A stretch of 64,000 nucleotides of DNA, from assembly GCA_022432975.1 (NCBI GenBank), contig CM039508.1, forward strand, positions 30,289,433 to 30,353,432. Reading direction: 5' to 3'. The position numbers were made by a program, and so were the translations under genes. Positions 11,064-20,825 of the stretch are shown here, piece after piece; the first letter of the stretch is position 1, and every line of letters starts with the position of its first letter. Origin of the DNA: Begonia masoniana (lineage: Eukaryota > Streptophyta > Magnoliopsida > Cucurbitales > Begoniaceae). A model generated the notes under the pieces. That model did not search any database, had not been told where the DNA came from, and saw only the letters and a list, made by a program, of their open reading frames with translations.

Positions 11064-12451
11064 TGATGTGCCTTGAGGAGGAATCACTCGAGCCCAAGCC
11101 AAGGCATTAACTAACTTGTATCTTCGTTTTGTAGGGAACATTCTTGAAGTCCAAATGGAGATCACGCCTAGCATACAAGATAATGAGAAACCATGCCATT
11201 TAATAACATGGGAGCATGACCTCGACATTACTCATTAACATAGGAGCAAGCCTTGACATCATCATTAAAGAAGAAGGAATTTGTTTTCTTTTTGACAAAT
11301 ATTGTGACAGCCGAGCATACTTTTATTTATATTGTTAAAAGAGCTTAAGTACTTTGTTTATTTATGCATTTGGATTATTTATTGTATGGAGCCGAAGAGG
11401 ACTCAACTTGGAGGAAAGATGGGCAAAAATCAAATACAACATAAGATAATGGCGCGACACACAGGTGAACACCTAATGGCAAGACATAAGGGAGCCTTTG
11501 GGCTTACCTCTTGGGTAAGAACCGAAGGGGGCTACACTTTCAAGAGAAATGGGCTGCATATGAAGAGAACAAGGGCTGCAAACTTGAAAGAAGAAGGAGA
11601 TGGCACCGATGAGAGTAAGGAGCGCGTGTGGCACTCAAAATGGGCCTCTCGGCCTCTTGTACTTTTTCATCTTTTTGTTGGTTGTTTGACCTAATTGTGG
11701 GGCTATTTAATCCACCCCCCTATGGCTGATGTTGAGGATTTTTTTTGAATAAAAATCCTTGGAGTTTTCTCGCTAAATTTTGTAGCTCTTGAGCCACATT
11801 TCGGTGCTCGCACGGTGATTGATATCCGTGAGAGTATTGTGCAAATTGTCTTCCAAAGTTGTGAGTACTTTGGAGAGCTCTTATTTCTACTATTTTACTT
11901 ATCTTTTTCATCGGTAGACATTCAAGCAAAAGAGTATAAAACTCTCACCTTGTGGCAAGTTGGAGTATTCTTCATCAAGAAGAAATTACAAAAACTTGAG
12001 AAGTGCATACTTTTCACTTCATTGGACCAACAATGCCCCTACCATCATATATCTTCTTCCTCCATGATTTAGCCTATGAAAATTTAAGGGTGTTTCATCC
12101 AATCTCTGTGAAAGATCCTTTTAAAATTTCAGAGCATTTGGTTCAGCCAATCAAAAGTTACGATTTTTGGAAGTTGAGTAATTTTCAGACCATAATCTAC
12201 TTCATCAGAGAATAGATTTTCTGTTTTGTTTGTGCAATATTTTTTTGGCCATAACAAGCTTGGATCTGAAATTTTAAGGACATCTAAATCACATCTTGAG
12301 TAATCTTTTATTAAAATTTGATAACATTTTAGATCCAAATTGATATAGTTGTGCTTGTTGGAATCTAGAAATCTTTGGTGATTGTCAGTTGGAAATCCGA
12401 GGTGAACTAGTATTCGTGTTGTCACACAAATTGATAACTTGAAGCATGTCA
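11064..12451 (+). repeat. Gypsy-1 right (3') LTR
   Basis: The LTR of 1388 bp starts TGATGTGCC directly after the polypurine tract and ends GTCA. The first ~120 bp read as the pol C-terminus (G-G-I-T-R-A-Q-A-K), so coding capacity ran into the LTR, as described for some CRM elements. It matches the left LTR 680-832 plus 3332-~4430 with frequent substitutions and small indels. The left copy lacks the final ~100 bp. Confidence 0.8.
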
Positions 12452-12570
12452 TTTCCCCTTCATTTCTATGTCATGGATCTAGAATCCAAGAAGATCCTAA
12501 TGCAAGGTTATCTGCGTGATGACTTATCATCTCCACTCTTGTCTATTTGCTTCATGTCCTCGTTCTCTGG
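12452..12570 (+). pseudogene. Ty1/copia pre-integrase remnant (continuation)
   Basis: Reads F-P-L-H-F-Y-V-M-D-L-E-S-K-K-I-L-M-Q-G directly after the Gypsy-1 LTR end, completing the copia segment interrupted at 679. This junction is the main support for the Gypsy-1 boundaries. Similarity fades after about 12570. Confidence 0.7.
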
Positions 12571-13469
12571 CTCTATGATGTGCAACCAAATTAGAAATGT
12601 TGTAATTACTGCGATAAATTCTGTTTTTCTACAGATTCTGGGGCCAATTTCGATTGCAATAAAAATAGATCTAACAAATGAATTACGCGTCATTTTGGGC
12701 TTTAACGACGTTTATATGTGTAGAATAAACTCTAAAATTTCAATCTAAAATATACACGGACGAAAAAGTTATAGACGAACGATTGCAAGTTGGTCTGGAA
12801 ATCACCTAGTTTTGACTCCCAACTCCAAGGGCGACTTCTTTAAGGAAGAGAAGCACTCCAACTTGGTTGTTTCAAAGTTTGTACAATTTTACTATCAATA
12901 TCACCTCTTGAGAAAGAAGATGAGAAGGCTGCAATAGTAGAAAAACTTGATCACATTTACAAAGATCAAACTTAACGTTTAACACAAACAATTAGATTGA
13001 AAACAATTAAAAAAGAATGTGGTCTCTGCAAGGAACGAATCCAAACAAAGGAATAAGATTTTTGATTGTCAAAAGCTCTCCCAATATCCCCTAAGAGAGA
13101 TTTAAATAATTCTCCAATATTAGGTTACATCAAAACGATAAATGACCAAAATAACCAAACTAAATATGTCCATCAGCATGGTTATGCACTAACCGAAAAT
13201 ATCCTCTCTTTATTTAAATAAAAATAATGACTAAATAAAAATTAAATAAACAATAATTCTCCAAAGATTCTTGAGATCTTGTATGGCAGCAACTAATTCT
13301 TTAAAAAGAAAATTCAAATTTCCATCAAACAAGATTATCTTTATCTCCTAGATGCGTATGCTTCAATATCTCTATATCACTGTGATTAGGCGCATCTTCC
13401 AAGCTATCTTGAAACATATAACCTATAAAATAGAGAGACATATAAAGACTAATGAGACATTTTACATGT
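12571..13469. other. Unclassified sequence between copia fragments
   Basis: About 900 bp separate two parts of the same copia gene, so an insertion is likely. I found no clear termini, TSD or coding motif. The sequence is AT-rich with short open frames only. Confidence 0.4.
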
Positions 13470-13672
13470 GACCTGGTGATAGGTCCTTGTGGCACGTCAC
13501 TCTGGCAGCGTCAACTTACTTGTCCATGTCTCTCTAGTATCAGTGTTTGAGGCATCCACATCTATCTGTCTTTATCATATTTTTTCTTTATGTCATTTTT
13601 CCTTATCTAAATCTATTTATGGAGAATTTTGTAAGACTTGTTTTTCAAGTAAATCTCATTGCCTACCTTTTT

Positions 13673-13719
<47 letters not shown>

Positions 13720-13800
13720 TCTCGTGCTTCTCATTCTTTTGATCTTGTTCACATGGACCTCTCTGGCTTTAGGATATGGCTACACTTGAACAAAAAGGAA
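13470..13800 (+). pseudogene. Ty1/copia GAG-pre-integrase fragment
   Basis: In shifting frames one reads a W-H-V-T-L stretch near 13488, H-P-H-L-S-V-F near 13550, F-C-K-T-C-F-S-S-K-S-H-C-L-P-F near 13630-13665, and F-D-L-V-H-M-D-L-S-G near 13740-13765. These match the histidine and cysteine zinc-binding part and the start of the copia integrase core. A CT microsatellite (13674-13725) expanded inside the coding sequence. Confidence 0.65.
13674..13725. repeat. (CT)n microsatellite
   Basis: About 50 bp of CT dinucleotides with one G interruption, inside the copia remnant. The serine/leucine-rich reading frames across it are artefacts. Confidence 0.95.
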
Positions 13801-14650
13801 ATTTGATTTAGTTCTTAGAAGCTAAAAATGTTCCATCTATTATGTGTTCTATTTGAATGTGTAGGCCCCAACTGTTATCTTTTATGAATTAAGTCTCCAT
13901 TGTGTCAAACTAGTGTAATTTTATTTTTATTTTCATTTTTATGACATAATATTCAATTAAATTTTTCGAATCACATTAAAATAGGCATTTTCACTGCTCA
14001 ATTCAATGTAAGACCATGTATTACTTGGTCTTAGTTTCAGCTGGAGTAGTTTTGTAGCAAATACTGATATGATGGATAAATTCATGTAGCTTCATTGCAC
14101 AATCAAACGTATTAGAGATGTTTCTTCAATCTAACTATCTAGATATGGGTTGTGCTATAAGAGACTGATCTATATCCTCACTTGTGTACAAAACCGTTTT
14201 GGCCTTGAAACCTTAGGAAAAGAGTTTTCTTTGTCAGAAACATCAGAGCAATGAAAATTGCTCGACAATGATTCAAAAGCCTATGATTTAGTTTTAAGGA
14301 GTATTTATGTTGATTAAAATGGGCTAGAATTTAGATGATGAAGGGTGATGTGGCCTGTGGCCATGTGGGGTCAAAGTTTTCCTGAGTTAAAGGTGATTCG
14401 TAGAACCTTTGAACTCGTGGAAAAGAGTTTTGAGTCGGGCCACATATATCCATTTCAGAGGAAGTTGGGTTCTAGATTATGAATGGTTTGATGATGCCAT
14501 GAGGAGAAAGACTTATACAATTGTTATGTACAACCGTATTGAACATGAGATCATAGATATTGTGCAATTGAAAATAGAGCAACAATGAAAATTGTTATGC
14601 TTCGTAATCTTTACACTTTACCATAATTGTGAATTCAAGTAGTTGAGTAA
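13801..14650. other. No recognised feature
   Basis: AT-rich sequence with many stops in all frames. It may be further decayed transposon sequence, but no motif supports that. Confidence 0.4.
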
Positions 14651-14885
14651 TGTGGTGATCCAAATGTGTACATATGAGCACGACTGCAGGGCAAATTTTG
14701 GGTTTCGGGGTAAACCTCGGGAGCTAAGCCAAGTGTAGGCAAATCCCGAATTCAAGTATAGGCAAATCTCGGGTCGTTAAAAGAGGGTCGTCATAATTTC
14801 ACATCGCTTGTGGAGGTATATGGAAATAAAACATATGTAAGGAAACCCTCTTAAAATAATAAGACGCGTTTTGGACCACAATTGG

Positions 14886-14969
14886 CAACGGATCCCATAA
14901 GAACTTCGAAGTTAAAAGTGCTCCGGCGAGAGCAGTATCATGTTAGGTGACTGACTGAGAAGTCTTCAC
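14886..14969 (+). ncRNA. Degenerate 5S rRNA-like sequence inside the TRIM LTR
   Basis: A run starting at CGGATCCCATAAGAACT aligns without gaps to the central and 3' part of plant 5S rRNA. It includes counterparts of the internal promoter (GAAGTTAAAAGTGC; GGCGAGAGCAGTA; AGGTGAC). I count roughly 18 changes over 84 positions, compared with my memory of the plant consensus. The 5' end is less similar, and no 5S spacer or tandem array is present. It is best read as the 5S-derived portion of a Cassandra-type LTR and is not a working 5S gene. Confidence 0.65.
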
Positions 14970-15055
14970 CAAACAAAGCTGTGAGGGGAGAATATTTGGC
15001 TACAGCTCAATCCCAAAGCGGACAATATCTTACTTGGAAAAAAGGTCGTTATAAA

Positions 15056-15067
15056 TAGTATTAGAGC
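15056..15067 (+). promoter_or_regulatory. PBS-like site of the TRIM element
   Basis: TAGTATTAGAGC matches the plant initiator-methionine tRNA PBS TGGTATCAGAGC at 10 of 12 positions. It lies two bases after the first LTR. Confidence 0.55.
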
Positions 15068-15165
15068 TTGTATCCAACCAAAAATGTGGCCAACGAGGAC
15101 GTTGGGCCCCGAGGGGAGGTGATTGTGATGGTCCAAATGTGTACGTATGAGCACGACTACAGAAT

Positions 15166-15483
15166 GCCAAAACAGGATTACGAACTTGTAATAATATTTC
15201 AGCAATTGCTAAGGTGAAGGGAGTAAAATTATAATAAATGTATTTGTGATTGTATCTCTGTAACATTTGAACTAGCAGAACTGATCGTTGCTTATAATAT
15301 ACAGCCGTTGCATGCTAAAGCCCCATCATTTATTAGGGATAAGACCATCAGTCTATCTTGGAAAGAAGCAGCTAAACCTTCTGTGCCCTCTTCTATTCCC
15401 TCAACCGGGTAGGATTATGTGTCTGCCTTCAGTGTTCTCTGTAGTTACTATGTATTGTTTTCTTGGCTCTTAACCGTCCATAT
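15166..15483. other. No recognised feature; left flank of Gypsy-2
   Basis: Contains no supported gene. It ends in CATAT (15479-15483), the left TSD copy of Gypsy-2. The sequence that originally followed resumes at 36102. Confidence 0.5.
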
Positions 15484-17995
15484 TGTAAAATCCGCTAAAT
15501 TTTTGTGAATGAAAATTTATGAATAAATTTTTCACAAATTTTAAGAGGAAATTTATGCCCTGAACGCTCAAATATTTAGAAATGTGCGAAGTACGAGTTT
15601 TTAGTCACATGTGACACGTATGAAGATTTATGGAATTAAATTAAAAATTAGACGTTGACGTTCGCGCAATTTAAGTGGATTAAAATCCACGAGAGTAGAA
15701 CATCTGAATATGTCGAGCGAAGTTGTTCGAGAATTTTAAATTGAAAACCGAAAAACTATTAAATGGGTTTAATAAATTTAATATAAAATTTAAAAGAATT
15801 AAAATAAAAAAATAAAAGAAAAGAAGAAAATAAAGTTAAGAAACCTTATTTTTGTTTGGCAGAATAACAGAGAGAGAGAGAGAGGGAGACGGCCGCGAAG
15901 AGGGAGATCAGCTGACAAGATTTCGACCATCGTTCGATGCGTTGAAGGCATCAATCGCTTCGTCTCGATGAGAGGAGCAACTCTCGTGAAGGAAGTTTCG
16001 ACGGTGAGCCCTCCTCTTTCTCAATTTTGCCCGTGAAAGTTAGGGTTTTCGGTTTAGTTTATTTGTGCAATTTAAGCCCGATATTTGGGTGTTTTTGGCA
16101 GGGAAACGATGAATATGAGGTGAGTAATGGATGAGGAGCGAAATGCGCAAAGAAAAACGGCCAGAAATTGCAATTTTCGACGGGAGTAGAGACGGCCGAG
16201 TGAACTCGGCCGACAACAAGTTCACTTGGCTGTGGGCTGAGTTGGCCCAGACCTGTTGCAAAACGGGTCGACCCGATTTTGGTCCAGGCCTGCCCAGACC
16301 CACGGTCTGGTGGCCTGGTCATGCCCAGCCCATTCCTGGCCGGGTCTGACCTTATCCTATCGGGACGAGTCAGCCTGACCCAGTTTGGTCTAACCCAAAC
16401 CTGACCCGATCTTAAAAAAAGAGCAAAAGTCAACGGTCAATGTTGACTTTGTCCGTTGACGTTTGAGTTTTGACAAAAAGTCAACCCGACTTATTTCTAG
16501 CCAGACCTTAACAAGACTGTGACTTTTTAACCAAAAGTCAACTTGAGCCGTTTGGGTCTGTTTTCGCCCGGCTCCTAGTTTAGATTGTTTTTAACACGTA
16601 TTGGATATTTACGGGGTTTCCTTCCTTGTTTTGACTCCCAGATTCGGAGGATTTTGTAGACCTCGAGACAATCCCCTAAGAGACACGGACCACTGAAGTT
16701 AGGAGGAGTCGCCTCGGTGGCATGAGTTATTATACTTTCTGCGATATACCTACATAACATGCATATATATTATTTTGGTGGATTACTAGTGATATTGATG
16801 TCGGCTGTTTTAAAAACATGAGCATATTACATTAGTTAGACATGTATACTTTTGAGTTGATTTGACTGCCTATTGCCATGTTTTCTCGCCTTGCTAACGG
16901 GTTTGAGTTTGAGATTGATCATTATACTATGTTGCTGGGTTTTTATTTGTGGACTGGTTTTCTGATGCATTGCATAGTTTTCTGTATTGCTATTTGGAGT
17001 TGATTCTGAAAGTAATCGTTTGGCCTCTCGGCCGGGCCCATACGCTGAGAGTATCAGGGGATTCTGCCAAGATGCACCCGTGTTTGAGGGTTGTCGTGGT
17101 ACTCCCCACACTTGTTTGGATAGGGCTCCGGGTTGAGTGGTTGTTGATTCCCGTCGGGTTGAGTCCCTCTTGTTAAACTCCTTGCATGTGGAGTTCTGGG
17201 ATCGAAGCTTTAGCTAGCTAGCCCAGTATGATAAGTCTCTTGTGCGGTGTTCCCGAGGGCCCAGCGTAGAGTGATCTTTGATTCCATTCTAGTGAGCTAT
17301 CGTGTGATCCACGAGGCCCAGGGTATGCCGACCGTGATCCCCCCGGTGGTTGAGTATATCTCTTCTCCCTATGAGGTCTTACCTAATGTTATAGCAGCCT
17401 TTCTGTGTGGTGTGTTTCGGAGGATCCTTGCGTGATCTCTTTTTTCATTGTACACTTAACTTTGTAGTATGGTATGGATGATGAAGGCATAGTTTATATA
17501 CACTTGCTTTATTTTAAAAGTTAGCCTGATCGATCTATCTAAAAATGAGAAGAGATTTAATAATATGGAACTGGTTTTGATATTTGATACTCATTCATTG
17601 ATTTTATAACTGGAATGCATTATAATATGAGTGGTAGGTATAACATCCCATACTGAGTTTGTCACTTATCTCAACGACTTCCCCTCCACAGGTAAATGAA
17701 GGAGAAAGCAGAAGTGAATTGGATCAGCACCAATCGTTTAGGAGTTATCTTTATTTCTATTTTGATATTTCGTGAAATGTAAGAACATATTGTAGATATT
17801 GCTACATACTTGGGTCTGTAACTATTTTTAATTTTCCAGTATTTCTATTATTGATCGTTTCTTATATTTGTTACATTAAGGAGTCTTGGATCATTACAAA
17901 AACTTCTGCACTCAGCCTTTGGCTAGACGGTGGACCTCCCCGAGGTTGATCGTTTTGTCTGGCGTTTCTATCCAGCCTCCTCCCAGGTCGTGATA
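15484..17995 (+). repeat. Gypsy-2 left (5') LTR
   Basis: 2512 bp. It includes a short GA tract (about 15868-15885), a GC-rich block with repeated GGCCCAGACC and GGGTCGACCC-like words (about 16190-16420), and a W-box cluster. The terminal CA has become TA. The tRNA-iMet PBS follows nine bases later. Confidence 0.9.
16429..16484. promoter_or_regulatory. Cluster of six W-box cores (TTGAC/GTCAA) in the LTR
   Basis: TTGAC or its complement GTCAA occurs at 16429, 16436, 16443, 16456, 16470 and 16480, six cores in 56 bp, with another GTCAA near 16527. TTGAC is the core bound by WRKY factors. The right LTR keeps a similar cluster (about 34414-34472). Function in transcription is inferred. Confidence 0.5.
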
Positions 17996-18004
17996 GAAAT
18001 TTAT

Positions 18005-18016
18005 TGGTATCAGAGC
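18005..18016 (+). promoter_or_regulatory. Gypsy-2 primer-binding site (tRNA-iMet)
   Basis: TGGTATCAGAGC lies nine bases after the left LTR and matches the usual plant initiator-methionine tRNA PBS. Confidence 0.85.
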
Positions 18017-18146
18017 ACAAGGCTCCTTAATCCTCTTAGTGACAAATATTTGAGAAAAATTATGAGCAGTTGGTAGAATACGTGGATTCATAAAGCATTA
18101 GTAAAATGCTAATGTAGTGCAATCTTGTGTGTTCAGAAGTGTCAAG

Positions 18147-19080
18147 ATGCCATCACGAAAGAGAGTTCCTCCGAACCCAGAGCATGACCCTAACTCGATT
18201 GCCGCTCTAGTGGAGGCTGTGCGAAACTTGGTGAGCTGCACCCCGAATCCACCTTCGGCCCGGATCCACCTCCGACTCCGACTATTACCACTGACTAGGC
18301 TCTGGTGAGCACCCCTAATCCGATACCTGATCCAACCCTTACTCAAACGACCTCCAGGGGGTACATTTTTGAGAGTTTAACCAATTCAACTCTCCTATTT
18401 TTGTTGGCGGTATTGATATGGCGGAGGCAGAGAATTGGCTCAAGGTGATGGAGCTCAACTTCGAGACTCTTCAGACACCAGTGTAGTCTAGGGTTACGCT
18501 AGCTGCTTATTTTCTAAGGGAGGTAGCTAGGTGTTGGTGGAACGCGATTGATAGTCAGCATAATGTCGACACTGTGAGGTGGAGCGAGTTTATCTCTTTA
18601 TTCCAAGGTCAGTTTAGCAGCAGAAAGTACAGGGATATCATGACCAGGGCGTACAATGAGCTTGTCCAAGGGTCCATGTCAGTGACTGATTATTACAACC
18701 GTTTTATCCATCTAGGGCATAATTATGGTGTAGTTGACTTGGAGGCACAGGCTATCAAGTTCGTTCAGGGGCTGAACTTCAACATCAGGCGGATTGTGGC
18801 GGTCAACCCGTATGATTCTTTGCTTGAAGCGTATGAGGCCGCCTTGTGTATAGAGAGGATGTGCAACTCAGGCGGTGGTACCTTCTAGCATCGGTCAGAC
18901 AACCGACCTTCCAGAGGAAGATGACCAAGAGGAACCAGCGGCAAGGGTGAGACCAGAGTTTCAGTACGAACCGCTCTTCCGGTTCTAGTGGGGTCTCATC
19001 TGGGGGTAGAAAATACTTTCCTTACAATTGCCACACTTGTGGCCAGCCGGGTCATGTCTTGAGGAACTGCCCGCTTAGCC
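18147..19080 (+). pseudogene. Gypsy-2 gag with zinc knuckle
   Basis: Starts with M-P-S-R-K-R-V-P-P-N at 18147. The capsid-like region reads A-E-N-W-L-K-V-M-E-L-N-F, then A-A-Y-F-L-R-E-V-A-R-C-W-W near 18500-18540. An uninterrupted stretch of 104 residues at 18574-18888 has E-F-I-S-L-F-Q-G-Q-F and S-V-T-D-Y-Y-N-R-F. A CCHC knuckle (C-H-T-C-x4-H-x4-C) lies near 19028-19071. Frameshifts and stops (for example near 18300 and 18484) break it. Confidence 0.85.
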
Positions 19081-19210
19081 AGCCACAGAGGCAGTAGCCA
19101 CGACCTTCATTCTTTCCTTCTGCATCTATGGGTCATTTTCTCCTCCAGGTCAGAACCGGGGACAACCTCGACCCCATTTCCAGCAGACACAGTTTCAAAC
19201 TCCCCAGGCA

Positions 19211-20825
19211 GATGGATCGTTGAGGTTGTGTGTCAATTATCGGAAGCTGAACAGGGTTACTGTGAAGAATAAATACACGCTGCCACGTATTGATGATCTC
19301 TTCGATCAGCTCGGAGGTTCACGGTATTTCTCGAAGATTGATTTGAGGACATGATATCATCAGGTGAAGATTCGCGAGGCAGATATACCAAAACTGCTTT
19401 CCGAACCAGATATGGACACTTTGAGTTCTTAGTGCTACCGTTCGGGCTGACTAATGCACTAGCGGTGTTTATGGATCTTATGAACCGGATCTTCCGACCA
19501 TATTTAGACCAGTTCGTGGTAGTCTTTATTGATGATGTCCTAATTTATTTGAAGACCCGCCGTGAACATAGTGAGCACCTCTGTATTGTCCTACAGACTC
19601 TGATGGAGCACCAGTTGTATGCCAAGAGAAGTAAGTGTAATTTTTGGCAGACTGAGGTAAAATTCTTGGGCCATGTTGTTTCGCGAGAGGGTATTTCAGT
19701 GGACCCTGCGAAGGTTGAGGTCGTAGTCGATTGGCAACCACCCAAGAATGTTTTCAAGATTCGCAGCTTCCTCGACCTGGCAGGATATTATCGGCATTTT
19801 GTGGAGAATTTCTCTTCTATTGCCGCTCCTTTTACCAAACCCACTCGCAAGGATGTGCGGTTTGTTTGGAATGGTGATTGTCAGATATCATTTGAGGAGT
19901 TGAAGTGGAGATTGACTAGTGCTCCGATTCTAACAGTTCCCGATGGGGACGTTCCATATGCAGTTTATACGGATGCTTCAGGTGCTGGCTTGGGTTGCGT
20001 TCTTATGCAGCAAGGAAAAATAATGGCCTATGTTTCCCGACAGTTGAAGCCCCATGAGCGGAAATATCCTACCCATGACTTAGAGCTTGCCTCCATTGTC
20101 TACGCTTTGACGATGTGGAGGAGTTATTTATATGGAGTCAGCTTCTAAGTTTTCTCCGATCATAAGAGTCTGAAGTACTTATTCACTCAGAAAGAGCTCA
20201 ACTTAAGGCAGCGCAGGTGGATGGAGTATTTGGAGGATTATGATTTTAGCCTGGAGTATCATCTCGGTAAGGCTAATGTTGTTGCTGATGCATTGAGTCG
20301 ATATCCTCGTGCTTCCATAGCCTGTTTGATTCAGGATAAGTGGAAGAGATCGGTGACCGTCGGAGATTTTAAGTTTCATTATCATGATTCTATGAGTACG
20401 TCTTATATCTACCATGTAGTGGCTACACCTTCGATGCTTATTAGGGGGAAGCAACTACGGCGGCAAGATGAGGAACTTGTAGCCAAAGTGGGACAGCTTC
20501 AGAATGGGGAACAGCTTGAGGGTTGGTCAGTGAACGCCGATGGTGATCTGTTCTACCATGGTAAGGTAACAATTCCAAACCTCGTCGATTTGAGACAGAC
20601 CATCCTGGATGAGGCTCACAAGTCTAGTTTTGTTATTCATCTGGGCAGTACAAAGATGTATCAGGATCTAAAGCGTCAGCATTGGTGGGTTAGCATGAAG
20701 AGAGAGGTAGCCGAGTTTGTGGCTCAGTGTATGACATGCCAGCGAGTCAAATCTGAACACCAACGGCCAGCAGGGTTGGTCCAGCCATTGCCTATTCCAA
20801 AGTGAAAGTGGGAGGGAGTCATATG
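19211..20825 (+). pseudogene. Gypsy-2 RT, RNase H and integrase N-terminus
   Basis: RT appears abruptly at [14 protein letters not shown], directly after the gag tail, so the protease and the first ~100 RT residues were deleted. A long open stretch 19351-20148 holds L-P-F-G-L-T-N-A, the catalytic F-I-D-D box (about 19528-19539), F-L-G-H-V-V and the RNase H start ([10 protein letters not shown]). Stops or shifts occur near 19353, 19390 and 20146. The RNase H end ([17 protein letters not shown]) and integrase HHCC domain (C-M-T-C-Q-R-V-K) follow at 20160-20805. The integrase is cut at 20825 by Gypsy-3. Confidence 0.9.

Larger units (their letters stand above)
680..12451 (+). mobile_element. Gypsy-1: CRM-like Ty3/gypsy retrotransposon, degenerate, with two nested solo LTRs
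   Basis: The left LTR starts TGATGTGCC at 680 and the right LTR starts with the same sequence at 11064 and ends GTCA at 12451. The flanks TTTCT (675-679) and TTTCC (12452-12456) look like a 5-bp TSD with one change, and the host copia frame continues across them. The internal region holds a zinc-knuckle gag fragment, a protease fragment, RT, RNase H and integrase, all broken. The left LTR loses its 3' end at about 4430 together with the PBS and 5' gag. RT wording ([12 protein letters not shown]-x-I-T-I-K-Y-R) and the pol C-terminus running into the 3' LTR fit chromoviruses of the CRM or Galadriel type. The exact clade is inferred. Confidence 0.85.
14651..15165 (+). mobile_element. TRIM-type miniature LTR element (Cassandra-like), truncated right LTR
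   Basis: TGTG-T/A-TG-starting repeats lie at 14651 and 15124 and share about 38 bp (CCAAATGTGTAC...GAGCACGACT). Between them, the first LTR (14651-15053, 403 bp) contains a 5S rRNA-like block and ends in GTCGTTATA. A PBS-like TAGTATTAGAGC follows at 15056-15067, then a ~55-bp internal region ending in the purine-rich GAGGGGAGGTGA, then the second LTR start. There is no coding sequence. Order and size fit a terminal-repeat retrotransposon in miniature. The second LTR loses similarity after about 15165. Confidence 0.65.

Noticed and set aside
13489..13806. Serine/leucine-rich open frames
   Set aside because: Generated by the CT microsatellite inside a copia remnant.
14886..14969. Functional 5S rRNA gene
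   Set aside because: Too many changes, a weak 5' end and no tandem 5S context; it lies within a miniature LTR element.
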